DNA of 64,000 nucleotides, taken from Sandaracinaceae bacterium (GTDB lineage Bacteria > Myxococcota_A > Polyangia > Polyangiales > Sandaracinaceae). The position numbers were made by a program, and so were the translations under genes. The notes under the pieces are model-generated. The model made no database searches. It was not told the origin of the DNA and worked only from the letters and a program-made list of their open reading frames with translations. Location: assembly GCA_020633195.1 (NCBI GenBank), contig JACKEC010000017.1, positions 62,001 through 126,000 on the forward strand, in the 5' to 3' direction. Of the stretch, positions 54,313-63,276 are shown piece by piece; the first letter of the stretch is position 1, and every line of letters begins with the position of its first letter.

Positions 54313-55287
54313 TCAGGGCGCGCTGCAGCCCGACGGTGGGCCAGACGTCTGGCAGAACCCGTACTCCTCACCGTGTACGACGACGGCGAGGCCGGGTTCC
54401 CGCTCGCATGTGAGCCCGGCGCCGCAGTCGTCGCTCCCGACGACGCAGCTCCGGGCGCAGGTCATCGCGCGCGCGCCGCTCTGCGGGCAGCTCAGGCCGG
54501 CGTCGCATTCGCTGCCACCCACCTCGAAGCAGGGGCACCCTTCTCCGTTCGAGCTGGGCCCGGAGCTTCGGCACAGGGTGAGCGCGTTGGGACCGCCGGT
54601 GCCGCTGCCGTTCGGGGCGACGCTGCACATCGATCCGGGCGGGCAGCCCTCGGGGGTGCCCGGAGCGCACACGAGGGTGCAGCCGAAGTACTCGTCGGGG
54701 TTCTGGTAGCGGTCGCACGTGGAGTCGGGATCGATCGCGGCGCACTCTTCGTGGGTGGTGCACTCGGGGGTGCACCACGACACGCCGAACTCGATCGCGC
54801 AGACCTCGCCCGTGGCGCACTGGGGGTCACTCGAGCAGGGTCGGATCGGGCCGGCGTCCCTGCTGCCAGCGTCCACGGCGCCGCCGTCCGCGGTGCCGCC
54901 GTCGAGCGGCTCGGTGGGCGGGGTCACGCAGGTTCCGTCTTCACATCGGCTGCTCGCGAGGCAGGGGTTCATGTCGTCGCAGGTGTTCCGGCACTGGTGA
55001 TCGCGACACACCAGCGGCCCGTCACACGAGTCGGTGCAGTCCTCCTCGGGAGGCAACGTGCATGCGCCGATCCCCGGGGTGGCCTCGACGCATCGGAGGC
55101 CCGGGCTGCAGTCGCGCGGGTTCACGCACTCGGCGCGGCACCGACCGAGGAGGCAGGCCAAAGGCTCGTCGCACTCGCCGCTGCGCACGCAGGGCGAGCC
55201 CACGGCGAGGTGCGGCTCACACGCGAGCAGGAGGACCCCGAGGATCAGGGGGGCGGTCGAACGCACGGCGAGAGGATAGGCGATCAT
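54313..55287 (-). CDS. Cysteine-rich lipoprotein of unknown function
   Basis: A 324-residue lipoprotein (VRSTAPLILGVLLLAC lipobox). The start is ATG 55287 or the GTG at 55266, which is close to the signal. It has 30 or more Cys in modules such as CLLGRCRAECV, CTDSCDGPLVC, CASSRCEDGTC and CNMCSVAPNG-like loops. A short DAG linker (GGTADGGAVDAGSRDAG) is in the middle. These look like tandem small disulfide domains of the kind found in other lipoproteins here. The function is unknown. Confidence 0.7.
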   Translation of the reverse strand: MIAYPLAVRSTAPLILGVLLLACEPHLAVGSPCVRSGECDEPLACLLGRCRAECVNPRDCSPGLRCVEATPGIGACTLPPEEDCTDSCDGPLVCRDHQCRNTCDDMNPCLASSRCEDGTCVTPPTEPLDGGTADGGAVDAGSRDAGPIRPCSSDPQCATGEVCAIEFGVSWCTPECTTHEECAAIDPDSTCDRYQNPDEYFGCTLVCAPGTPEGCPPGSMCSVAPNGSGTGGPNALTLCRSSGPSSNGEGCPCFEVGGSECDAGLSCPQSGARAMTCARSCVVGSDDCGAGLTCEREPGLAVVVHGEEYGFCQTSGPPSGCSAP

Positions 55288-55357
55288 CGGCGGGCGGGCC
55301 CCGGTTTGCTCGGTCGGCTCGTCCGGCCTTCCGCCCAGCGCCACCGCGCGCTACTCG

Positions 55358-56200
55358 ATGGCGGTGAATCGAGAGGAGCTCGAGAGCAGCCCCGAGGGGC
55401 TCGGCCGACTGCGCGCCCCAGGGCCCGCCCACACGAAGGTCGGCGCCCTCTACGACTACTGGATCGACTACGCGAACGCGTGGCTCGACGACGACAGAGA
55501 CCTGCTGGTCCGCGCGCTCGAGGCGACGGTGGCGCTCGCCGCGACGCACGCGGTCGCGGAGCCGTGGTCGGTCGACGAGGACGAGGCCCTCTCGCGCGCG
55601 TTCGTCGCGCTCCACCAGCGGCGGCCGATCGTCGAGGCCGCCCTCGGCCGAGACTCCGTGCTCGACGCCGGCGCCGCGCTCGTCCGCGCCGTCGACCGAC
55701 TCCGCGCCGCGGCGCGCTCCCCGTCTCGACCCGTGTGGGCCTGGCTCGAGCTCGCGGTGTCGGTGGTGACGGTCTGGCCCGAGCACGCCGGGGCGATCGT
55801 CGAGCGCCTCGCGACGCCGACGCCCGACGCCTGGCGCGCCTGGGTCCCGCTCGTCGCCCGGCTCGCCTTCCCCACCGGCGAGGGGCCCTTCTTCACCGGT
55901 CCGCTGCGGCCCTGGCGTCGGTTCGGCGACGACCGCGGCCTGGCGTGGAGCGCGGCCGACGCCGACGCCCTGGATCGGGCCCTCGAGGCCGGGCTCCGCG
56001 CGGGGCTTCGAGCCTCGGTCGCGTGGGCTCCGCCCGAAGACCGTGCCGCCGTCGCGGGGTTGGCCGACGACGTCGAGCAGTTCCTCTGGGACGGTGACCT
56101 CCGCCGGCGCCGAGGCGTCTGGGTCGCTCAGCTCGCCTCGACCGCGCCCGTCGACTACTGGCCCGACGAGCACGGCGTCGTGGGACCGCCGACCCTCTAG
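55358..56200 (+). CDS. Protein of unknown function
   Basis: A 280-residue cytoplasmic-looking protein with no signal or membrane helix, largely Ala- and Trp-containing helices (YDYWIDYANAWLDDDRDLL, LVRALEATVALAATHAV, AWLELAVSVVTVWPEHAG). No family is recognised. ATG 55358, alternative GTG 55364. It is divergent from the Cys-rich lipoprotein and convergent with the fusion gene, with a 13-base duplication at its stop. Confidence 0.6.
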   Translation: MAVNREELESSPEGLGRLRAPGPAHTKVGALYDYWIDYANAWLDDDRDLLVRALEATVALAATHAVAEPWSVDEDEALSRAFVALHQRRPIVEAALGRDSVLDAGAALVRAVDRLRAAARSPSRPVWAWLELAVSVVTVWPEHAGAIVERLATPTPDAWRAWVPLVARLAFPTGEGPFFTGPLRPWRRFGDDRGLAWSAADADALDRALEAGLRAGLRASVAWAPPEDRAAVAGLADDVEQFLWDGDLRRRRGVWVAQLASTAPVDYWPDEHGVVGPPTL

Positions 56201-56217
56201 CTAGCGACCCTCTAGCT
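56190..56217. repeat. 13-bp direct duplication at a convergent stop
   Basis: CGACCCTCTAGCT occurs at 56190-56202 and again at 56205-56217, with only two bases between. The first copy carries the stop codon of the plus-strand gene. It looks like a small recent duplication. Confidence 0.7.
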
Positions 56218-59200
56218 CAGTGGCACTGGGCGCCGGTGAGCATCCCGCGCTGGCAGCAGGTCGCCGCGTCCATGTAGCCGAGACGGCAGAGCTGGCGCAT
56301 CTCCTCCTCGCTCATCTCGACCGACTCGGACTCGACGGCGCCCTCGGCGGCGGCGCGGCGCGCGTCGTCCCGGCTCGCGACCAGCGCGCGGACGATCTCC
56401 TGCGAGTCGTGGGCGACGTTGGTGCGCTCGGTCGGGTCGTCGGCGATCCGGTACAGCTCCACCGGCTCGAGGCCGCGCGGGTTGCCGGCGTTGGCGGTGA
56501 TGAGCTTGAGCTCCTCGAAGTCGCGCATCTCGCGGACCGCCTCGAGCACGTTGCCCTCGTGGCTCTCCTCCGAGTAGACGCGGCTCGTGCCCTCTTCGAG
56601 GCTGCCGCCCTGCACGCCCTCGGGGACGTCGATGCCGGCGCGGCGCAGGATGCTCGGCATCAGGTCGATGCTCTGCACCCAGTGGCTCACGTGGGTGCCG
56701 GCGCGCTCGTTGCCGGGGAGCTTCACGAAGAGCGGGACGTGGATCTGCTCGTCGTAGAGCGTGGTGCCGTGCCAGAAGCCGCCGTGCTCGGCGAACTCCT
56801 CGCCGTGGTCCGCGGTCACGATGATCATCGTGTCGTCGTAGACGCCGCGGCGCTGCAGGTCGGCGACGAGGCGGCCGAACTGCTCGTCCCAGTAGGTGAT
56901 CTCGCCGTCGTAGAGCTCGCGCAGGCGATCGGCCTCCGCGACGTCCGGCTCCTGGTGCGCGGCGCGCGCGTAGCCGGTGCCGTCGTAGGGGTGCGGGAAG
57001 TAGGGGTCGTGCGGGTCCATGTAGCCGACGAACGCGAACCACGGGTGGTCGGTCGGCGCGGTGTCGAGGAAGCCCGACAGGTGCTCGTTCACGACCTCCG
57101 CGTCCTGGTAGATCGTGCCCGCCTGCACGCGCCCGAGGCGCGCGTTGATCGTCTCGTAGCCCCGCCGGACGACCTGCATCATCAGCAGCTTGATCGCGGA
57201 GTCGTCGGCCCAGAGGACGTTCTCGGGCTCGAGGAACGAGTAGCTCTCGAAGCCCTGCTGGAAGTTGTAGTGGCTGTTGACGTTGAAGTTCGTCACCCAG
57301 CCGTGGGTCGCGTAGCCGTGGTCGTGCAGCGCCTCGGCGACGGTCACCACGTCGTCGGGCAGCGCGTCGGACTTGCCCATCACGCCGTGGCTGCGCGGGA
57401 AGCGGCCGGTGAGGATCGAGGCGAAGCTCGGCCGGGTCCAGCTCGCGTTCGAGAAGGCCTGGTCGTAGCGCACCGCGTCCTCGGCGAAGCGGTCGAGGTT
57501 CGGCGTCGAGCCCGCGCCGTAGCCGTAGGCGGGCAGGTGATCGGCGCGCAGCGTGTCGACCACGATGAGGATCACGTTCGGCGCGCCCGGAGGCGCCGGC
57601 GGGTGGGTGCCGTGGCCGTTCGCCGCCGCGGGCTCCCCGATCGCGATCGTCGCGCCGCACAGCGCGACGACGAGCACCGCGACGAACGCGGGCGAGCCCC
57701 ACGCCTTGAGCATCCAGCGCCCGGCCTTGCCGCTCGTCCAGAGCCGCAGCCCGGTGGAGAGGGCGAAGTAGAGGAGCGCGCCGACCGCGAAGCAGCAGAG
57801 CAGGAGCAAGATGCCTTCCTTGCTCTTGAAGGCGAACTCCTCGGCGTAGACGTCGCGGCGGATGCGGAACGCGCCGAGCCCGAACGCGAGCACCGCGACG
57901 ATGAGCGCGGTGAGGCGGCCGTAGGCCTGCGGCTCCGGCACCGCCTCGCGGCGCATCCGCCGGCCGACCCAAGCGGCGACGACCATGAACCCGGCCCCGC
58001 CGAACGCGCAGGCGATCCCGTAGGCCACCGCGCCGTAGGCGAGGACGCCGTAGCCGCCGCGCCCGCCGCCGTCGTAGACGACCGCGGCGCCCTCGGCGAC
58101 GCCGACGATCGCGCCCGCGAGGAGGCCCGCGCCGAGCCCGATGACGAGCGCCCGCGCGACCTTCGGCCAGCGCTCCTCGGGGACCTCGGCGATCTCCGCG
58201 TAGACCTTCTCTTCGCGCTCGGCGTCCTCGACGACGAGCTTGCCGTCGTAGCCCTGCCGCCGCGCGAGGAAGATCGGCACGCCGATCGACGAGACGCACA
58301 TCTCGGCGAGCCAGCCGAGCGTGTAGGTCGCCGCCGCGATGGGCGCGGCGATCCCGTACGCCGAGAGCACGCCCGCGGCGGTCGCCTCGCGCAGGCCGAT
58401 GCCGTTGAGCGAGAGCGGGACGATCGTGCTCATGATCACGATCGAGCTGGCGAAGAACACCACCTCGGGCCCGAGCGGCAGGTTCATCGCCTGCGCCGCG
58501 CTCACGTAGATGAGGTTGTTGAACGCGTGCACCGCGACGCCGCAGAGGACGGAGATCGCGAGGAGCTTCGTCTTGCCGTGGTAGGCGCTGACCGCGTCGA
58601 GCAGCGTGCGCAGCTGCGGCTGGACCTGCGCGGGCAGGAGCCGGAACAGCGGCTGGAAGATCTGCGGCTTGCTGAGGAACGTGATGCCCGCGGTGACGAG
58701 CACGACGAAGAAGCCGTTGACCATGAGGAGGCCCTCGACCCCCATCATCTCGAGGCCCCACAGGCTCGCGAACACGACGACGAGGCCGAAGGCGAGCTGG
58801 CCGAGGATCTTCTCGACCGCGGTGATCGCGACGGCGCGCGCCGGCTTCTTGGTCTGGGTCGCGACGTCGTAGAGGCGCCAGCCGTCGAGGCCGAGGCCGC
58901 CCGGCGTGAACGCGCCCCAGAAGCGGCCGATCATGAAGCTCGGGGCGAGGAAGCCCCACGAGGCGCGGATCCCCTGACCGCCGAGGAGCAGCCGCCAGCG
59001 CACGATCGCGAACGCGATCGCGGTGAGCTGCATCGCGGCGGCGAGGCCGAACCACTCCCAGCGGATCTGCTGGAGCTGAGCGGTGAGCTCGTCGAGGCCG
59101 TCCCGGCCGAGCGCCTGGCCGTAGACCCAGTAGAGGCCCAGCGCGGACACGGCGACCTTGATGCCGAGCGTCAGCGCCTTCTTCCAGAGGGGCTTCTCGG

Positions 59201-59303
59201 GCTTGGGCGCCTCGGGCGGCGCGCCGCTCTCGCGCTCGGCGACCAGCGAGGCCGGGGGCCCGTAGTCCTGCAGGGTCGCGTCGTACTCTTTGTCGTCGCT
59301 CAT
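56217..59303 (-). CDS. Fusion of a LPG-synthase-type flippase domain and a sulfatase-like domain
   Basis: A 1028-residue protein. Residues about 40-350 form a multi-helix domain of the lysylphosphatidylglycerol synthase transmembrane (flippase) type, with AITAVEKILGQLAFGLVVVF and SLNGIGLREATAAGVLSAYG. Two or three further helices (about 380-560) lead to an alkaline-phosphatase-superfamily sulfatase-like domain (about 570-1010). It has VDTLRADHLPAYGYG, a Thr-Arg-Pro-Ser where Cys-x-Pro-x-Arg would be in a true sulfatase, and ADHGEEFAEHG and HGTTLYDEQIHVPL. Thr at this position is more like LtaS-type phosphoglycerol transferases, so it may modify a lipid or polysaccharide. ATG 59303. Confidence 0.8.
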   Translation of the reverse strand: MSDDKEYDATLQDYGPPASLVAERESGAPPEAPKPEKPLWKKALTLGIKVAVSALGLYWVYGQALGRDGLDELTAQLQQIRWEWFGLAAAMQLTAIAFAIVRWRLLLGGQGIRASWGFLAPSFMIGRFWGAFTPGGLGLDGWRLYDVATQTKKPARAVAITAVEKILGQLAFGLVVVFASLWGLEMMGVEGLLMVNGFFVVLVTAGITFLSKPQIFQPLFRLLPAQVQPQLRTLLDAVSAYHGKTKLLAISVLCGVAVHAFNNLIYVSAAQAMNLPLGPEVVFFASSIVIMSTIVPLSLNGIGLREATAAGVLSAYGIAAPIAAATYTLGWLAEMCVSSIGVPIFLARRQGYDGKLVVEDAEREEKVYAEIAEVPEERWPKVARALVIGLGAGLLAGAIVGVAEGAAVVYDGGGRGGYGVLAYGAVAYGIACAFGGAGFMVVAAWVGRRMRREAVPEPQAYGRLTALIVAVLAFGLGAFRIRRDVYAEEFAFKSKEGILLLLCCFAVGALLYFALSTGLRLWTSGKAGRWMLKAWGSPAFVAVLVVALCGATIAIGEPAAANGHGTHPPAPPGAPNVILIVVDTLRADHLPAYGYGAGSTPNLDRFAEDAVRYDQAFSNASWTRPSFASILTGRFPRSHGVMGKSDALPDDVVTVAEALHDHGYATHGWVTNFNVNSHYNFQQGFESYSFLEPENVLWADDSAIKLLMMQVVRRGYETINARLGRVQAGTIYQDAEVVNEHLSGFLDTAPTDHPWFAFVGYMDPHDPYFPHPYDGTGYARAAHQEPDVAEADRLRELYDGEITYWDEQFGRLVADLQRRGVYDDTMIIVTADHGEEFAEHGGFWHGTTLYDEQIHVPLFVKLPGNERAGTHVSHWVQSIDLMPSILRRAGIDVPEGVQGGSLEEGTSRVYSEESHEGNVLEAVREMRDFEELKLITANAGNPRGLEPVELYRIADDPTERTNVAHDSQEIVRALVASRDDARRAAAEGAVESESVEMSEEEMRQLCRLGYMDAATCCQRGMLTGAQCH

Positions 59304-59445
59304 CGCGATGGCCTCGTCAGCGGCACTGCACACCCGAGCCGCTGAACGCCCGAGTGGTGACCGCTCCTCCGGGTAGCCCGGTGCCAACAGGGGGTCAAAT
59401 TGTCGGCATTCCCGAGAGGGCCACCCTCTGCTATCAACCCCCTCG

Positions 59446-60063
59446 ATGACGTATGTCGTGGGCGTCGCCGGCGGGACCGGCTCGGGCAAGACGACCGTTT
59501 CCAAGCGGATCGTCGAGGCGCTGCCGCCCGAGTCCGTGAGCATCCTGCAGCACGACAACTACTACCGGGATCGGCTCGACCTCACCTACGACGAGCGCTG
59601 CCAGCTCAACTTCGACCACCCCGACTCGCTCGAGACGGATCTGCTCATCGAGCACATCCTCGCGCTGCGCGAGGGCACGGCGGTGGACGTCCCGGTGTAC
59701 GACTTCGCGACGCACCGCCGGGCCGAGCAGACCAAGCGCATCGAGCCCAAGCCGGTGCTCATCGTCGAGGGGATCCTCGTGTTCGTCGAGCGCCGCATGC
59801 GCGAGCAGCTCGACCTCAAGCTCTTCGTCGACACCCCCGCCGACATCCGCGTCTTCCGCCGCATCCGCCGCGACCTCGAGCACCGCGGCCGCGACTTCAA
59901 CTCGGTGCGCGAGCAGTACTACAAGACCGTGCGCCCGATGCACCTGCAGTTCGTCGAGCCGAGCAAGGCCTACGCGGACCTGATCATCCCCGAGGGCGGG
60001 CGTAACCAGGTCGCGCTCGACCTGATCCTCGCGAAGCTCACCGGCGTCGCCGCGGGCAACTGA
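59446..60063 (+). CDS. udk: Uridine kinase
   Basis: A 205-residue P-loop kinase that phosphorylates uridine and cytidine to the monophosphates in pyrimidine salvage. It has the Walker A GGTGSGKTT (about residues 9-17), the LQHDNYYRD lid start, and a C-terminal HLQFVEPSKAYADLIIPEGG that matches Udk. ATG 59446. The HAD phosphatase gene begins 2 bases after its stop, so the two are in an operon. Confidence 0.95.
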   Translation: MTYVVGVAGGTGSGKTTVSKRIVEALPPESVSILQHDNYYRDRLDLTYDERCQLNFDHPDSLETDLLIEHILALREGTAVDVPVYDFATHRRAEQTKRIEPKPVLIVEGILVFVERRMREQLDLKLFVDTPADIRVFRRIRRDLEHRGRDFNSVREQYYKTVRPMHLQFVEPSKAYADLIIPEGGRNQVALDLILAKLTGVAAGN

Positions 60064-60065
60064 CC

Positions 60066-60701
60066 GTGGACGCGATCCTCTTCGACCTCGACGGCACGCT
60101 GCTCGACACCAACCGGCTCTACGCCGCGGCCTACCACCACGCGTTCACGACCGAGCTGACGACGCCGCCCACGATGGAGATGTTCGCCGCCCGGCGCCCC
60201 GCCTCCGAGCGGCTGTTCCTGCTCGAGTGGTACGGCGAGCAGCTCGGCGATCGCCTGCACCGCCGCGTGGTCGAGCACTACGCCGCGCACGCGGCGACGC
60301 TGATGGGCGGCCTCTACGAGGGCGTCCGCGAGATGCTCGACGAGGTCCTCGCGCGTGACCTTCGCGTCGCCATCGTCACCGGCAAGAGCCGCCTCGCGTA
60401 CGAGGTCACCTGCGAGCACGTCGATCTGTCGGCGTTCGAGGTCGTGATCGTCGAGGACGACGTGCCGGCGGCCAAGCCCGACCCGGCCGGCATCCTGAAG
60501 GCGCACGCCGCGCTCGGCGGCGGCGAGGCGGTCTACGTCGGCGACACCCCGATGGACGCCGAGGCCGCCGTCGCCGCGGGCCTGCAGCCCGCCGCCGCGC
60601 TGTGGTGTCGCCCGCCGTCCGATCGCGAGCGCGTCGCCGCCACCCTCGCCGACGGCGTGTGGCCCCTCCTCACGCCCGCCGACCTGCTGTCCCGGCTCTA
60701 G
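60066..60701 (+). CDS. HAD-family phosphatase, phosphoglycolate-phosphatase-like
   Basis: A 211-residue HAD hydrolase with a helical cap. The nucleophile and acid are in FDLDGTLLDTN (about residues 5-16), motif II Thr in VAIVTGKS, motif III Lys in AAKPDP, and motif IV in YVGDTPMDAEAA. GTG 60066 is 2 bases from the udk stop. It might remove phosphate from a nucleotide or sugar phosphate. The exact substrate is not known. Confidence 0.9.
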   Translation: MDAILFDLDGTLLDTNRLYAAAYHHAFTTELTTPPTMEMFAARRPASERLFLLEWYGEQLGDRLHRRVVEHYAAHAATLMGGLYEGVREMLDEVLARDLRVAIVTGKSRLAYEVTCEHVDLSAFEVVIVEDDVPAAKPDPAGILKAHAALGGGEAVYVGDTPMDAEAAVAAGLQPAAALWCRPPSDRERVAATLADGVWPLLTPADLLSRL

Positions 60702-60722
60702 GGACGCTCTTCGTCACTTTCG

Positions 60723-61352
60723 TCACTTTCGCGCGTCGTCGTCCGGCAACCCCAGGAAGCCGAACGCGGCGCCCGTCAGGCTGGCCTCGAGGTGCGGGTC
60801 GTCGAGCTTCTCGGGCGCGTGCGCAATGATCGCGTTGAGCGCGCCGCGGAGGCCGTGGAAAGCGACGAGCGCGAGCAGCTCGGGGTCGCGGTCGCCGAGC
60901 ACGTCGGGGTACATCCGCAGGTAGCCCGAGGCGAGGCCGACGGCGCGCGCGATGCCCGTGCGGACCTCGTCGGTCTGCTCCATCAGCGGCAGGATCTCCA
61001 CGACGCTCGCGTACAGCTCGCGGTCGTCGCGGTAGACGCGGACGAGCTCCTGAGCGGCGACCCGGAGCAGCTCGCCGGGGGACGTGCCGGGCTGGACGCG
61101 GGTCAAGACGCTTTGCAATAGCGCGACGTCTTGCTCCAGCCGGCGCTCGAAGAACGCGGCGATCAGCGTCTGCTTGTCCGGGAAGTACTGGTAGAGCGAG
61201 CCCACGCTCACCCCCGCGCGCTCGGCGACGCGAGTGGTGGTCGTCTTCTTGAAGCCCTCCTTCTCGAAGATCTGCCCCGTCGCCTCGACGATCGCGTCGA
61301 CGGTCGCCTTCGACCGCGCCTGCTTGGGCCGCTTCTTCCGGGAGGTCGCCAC
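60723..61352 (-). CDS. TetR-family transcriptional regulator
   Basis: A 209-residue repressor. The N-terminal HTH (about residues 10-57) reads IVEATGQIFEKEGFKKTTTTRVAERAGVSVGSLYQYFPDK, the standard TetR DNA-binding region. The C-terminal ligand domain is helical. GTG 61352. It is divergent from a Coq4-like gene with about 145 bases between, which hold a likely operator. Its control may be of that gene and of itself. Confidence 0.9.
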   Translation of the reverse strand: MATSRKKRPKQARSKATVDAIVEATGQIFEKEGFKKTTTTRVAERAGVSVGSLYQYFPDKQTLIAAFFERRLEQDVALLQSVLTRVQPGTSPGELLRVAAQELVRVYRDDRELYASVVEILPLMEQTDEVRTGIARAVGLASGYLRMYPDVLGDRDPELLALVAFHGLRGALNAIIAHAPEKLDDPHLEASLTGAAFGFLGLPDDDARK

Positions 61353-61372
61353 GCGCCCCGAGGGTACCGCGA

Positions 61373-61387
61373 GAACCTGTAGGGTTC
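61373..61387. promoter_or_regulatory. Inverted repeat, candidate operator of the TetR regulator
   Basis: GAACC-tgtag-GGTTC is a perfect 15-base palindrome with flanking GCGAG / CGCTCGC arms offset by two bases. It lies in the divergent gap between the TetR and Coq4-like genes, 21 bases from the TetR start. TetR proteins usually bind such a repeat; binding here is not proven. Confidence 0.5.
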
Positions 61388-61496
61388 GCTCGCGCTCGTT
61401 CCAAGTAGTTGAAATAATGATGTTTGTCGCGACCGAAACACGAATTCCCCCGACCCGCGTTCGACCCAACATTGGTGGCACAGGAGGAACCCAGAG

Positions 61497-61985
61497 ATGA
61501 CCGAGCCCACCACCGTCCGCGACGCCCTCGAGCGCTTCTTGTCGATCAACGGCTTCACGATGGAGGCCTACGACGCGCCCAAGGTCGCGATCCCGTTCGG
61601 CCCGTTCACCATCCACCTCCCCAACAGCGAGGGCCGCAAGGCGATCGTCCGCCTCCACGACATCCACCACGTCGTGACCAACTACGGCACCGACCTCGCG
61701 GGCGAGGCGGAGATCGGCGCCTGGGAGCTGCGCGCCGGCTGCACCAACCTCGCGGGCTACGTCTACAACCTGATGGCCGTCACCCTCGGCGTCTTCATCG
61801 CGCCGCTCCGGACCCTGCGCGCCTTCCTCGACGGGCGCGGCGCGATGACGCTCTACCGCCTCGGCGTCCCCTACGACGAGCTGTTGACGATGACGGTCGC
61901 CGAGCTGCGCGAGCGCCTCTCCATCCCCGCCGACGGCGCCGCGCACGAGCCCGCGCGCCTCAACGCGGCCGCGCCCGCGAGCTGA
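61497..61985 (+). CDS. Coq4-like protein
   Basis: A 162-residue protein with the Coq4 metal-ligand motif HDxxHx11E exact as HDIHH, 11 residues, then E (H54, D55, H58, E70). A hydrophobic stretch about residues 85-110 follows (NLAGYVYNLMAVTLGVFIAPLRT). In eukaryotes Coq4 acts in the ubiquinone synthesis complex; the bacterial Coq4-like family is less studied. ATG 61497 has AGGAGG nine bases upstream. It is divergent from a TetR regulator with a candidate operator, so its expression is probably inducible. A quinone or lipid-modifying role is only inferred. Confidence 0.75.
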   Translation: MTEPTTVRDALERFLSINGFTMEAYDAPKVAIPFGPFTIHLPNSEGRKAIVRLHDIHHVVTNYGTDLAGEAEIGAWELRAGCTNLAGYVYNLMAVTLGVFIAPLRTLRAFLDGRGAMTLYRLGVPYDELLTMTVAELRERLSIPADGAAHEPARLNAAAPAS

Positions 61986-62029
61986 AGAGAGGGCGTGCGG
62001 CCGGCGCCTCGGTCGGCTATCGCAGCCCC

Positions 62030-62305
62030 GTGAAGGAGCAGGCGAGCCCCGGAACCCTGGCCATCGTCGTCGGGAGCATCCTCCTGACGGGCGGCCTGCT
62101 CGGCGGCGCGGGGCTCATCCTCGCGATGCTCATCTCGGCCTTCGGGGACGTCGCCTTCGTCGAGGCCTCGCAGCGGTCCCGGGTGCTGTCCGAGGGGATC
62201 CAGGACGCGGTCGGCTACGGAGGCTGCTTCGGCGGCGGCGTGGGAGGCTTCGGCGCCGTCCTGATCGCCCTCGGCGTCCGCCGCCGCCGGGCCGCGCGTC
62301 GCTAG
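62030..62305 (+). CDS. Small 2-helix membrane protein of unknown function
   Basis: A 91-residue protein with two probable membrane helices (IVVGSILLTGGLLGGAGLIL and GGGVGGFGAVLIALGV) and an Arg-rich tail. GTG 62030 has no clear ribosome-binding site. Its end overlaps the convergent membrane protein gene by 4 bases; GCGGA-acgc-TCCGC (62305-62318) offers a small hairpin. No family is recognised. Confidence 0.5.
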   Translation: MKEQASPGTLAIVVGSILLTGGLLGGAGLILAMLISAFGDVAFVEASQRSRVLSEGIQDAVGYGGCFGGGVGGFGAVLIALGVRRRRAARR

Positions 62306-63276
62306 CGGAACGCTCCGCGTGAGCCGGCGCTCGCGCCGACCGCGGACAGGATGCGCACCGCGGCCTTGGCCTGATCGAGCGACGGCGCCTCGCGCCACAC
62401 GATCTCGATGCGCCCCTCGCCGGTCTCGAGCCGCGCGGGGGCGACGCGCGCGAGCTCGGGCTCGACCTCGGGGCCGAGGAGGCCCTCGGGGACCGGCTCG
62501 CCGAGCGCGCCTCCGTCGCCGATGAAGGTGTCGACCTCGGGGGTGCCGTCGCGGGCGTCGACGCGCGCGAGGTAGACGGGCTGATCGTCGCCCGGCCGGA
62601 CGAGCAGCCGCACGTCCACGAGCCCGCGCCGCACGCGGACGCGCGGGCCCTCGTCGCTGCGCGCCTCGTAGGTGGCGTCGTCGATCGTGGAGAGGCCGCG
62701 CAGGTGATCGGCGCCGTGGCGCGCGATCGCGGCGACGAGCTGCAGCGCCGCGTCGATCACGGCGGGATCCGACTCCGCGCCGTCCCACACGACGTCGACC
62801 TCGGTGCCGTCGCTGCGGATCGTGAGCCCGCGCCGGATCGAGTCGGCGAGGGTCCGCACCTCCGGGGTCATCGCCGCGCCCGCGTTCCCCTGCACGGCTC
62901 GCAAGCTGCTCGGCATCTCGATCTGCGCGGGCTCGGACACCAGCCGCGGCCGCGCCACGAACCGCGGCCCGGTCCCGAGCACGAACAGCGCGCGCGCCTT
63001 CGTGTGCGCCTCGGCGTCGGCCGTCACGGGCACCGAGAGGATCGCGGTCGCGGTGGCGTCGTCGCGCTCGACCACGAGCCGCAGCACCCGCGGCTCGAGG
63101 GACTTGCGCGACACCACCTCGAGGCGCCCCCCGATCGTCTCGGCGGTGCGCGCCCACAGCGCCTCGATCCCGTCCTGGTAGCTGCGCCCCCGCTTCGACG
63201 CGCCGACCGCCGCCGCGCCGACGCCGCCGAAGAGCAGCGCGACCACGGTGCCGATGACGATCCATTCGGGGCCCAC
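62302..63276 (-). CDS. Membrane-anchored protein of unknown function
   Basis: A 324-residue protein with an N-terminal membrane helix (about residues 4-26, EWIVIGTVVALLFGGVGAAAVG) and a cytoplasmic or periplasmic remainder of repeated alpha/beta pattern (LRLVVERDDATATAILSVPV, VDVVWDGAESDPAVIDAALQ, VRLLVRPGDDQPVYLARVD). Two halves look partly alike, suggesting an internal duplication. GTG 63276. No family is recognised. Confidence 0.6.
   Translation of the reverse strand: MGPEWIVIGTVVALLFGGVGAAAVGASKRGRSYQDGIEALWARTAETIGGRLEVVSRKSLEPRVLRLVVERDDATATAILSVPVTADAEAHTKARALFVLGTGPRFVARPRLVSEPAQIEMPSSLRAVQGNAGAAMTPEVRTLADSIRRGLTIRSDGTEVDVVWDGAESDPAVIDAALQLVAAIARHGADHLRGLSTIDDATYEARSDEGPRVRVRRGLVDVRLLVRPGDDQPVYLARVDARDGTPEVDTFIGDGGALGEPVPEGLLGPEVEPELARVAPARLETGEGRIEIVWREAPSLDQAKAAVRILSAVGASAGSRGAFR

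Noticed and set aside
56217..59303. Calling the fusion an arylsulfatase
   Set aside because: The Cys/Ser-x-Pro-x-Arg activation motif is absent; Thr-Arg-Pro-Ser is there instead.
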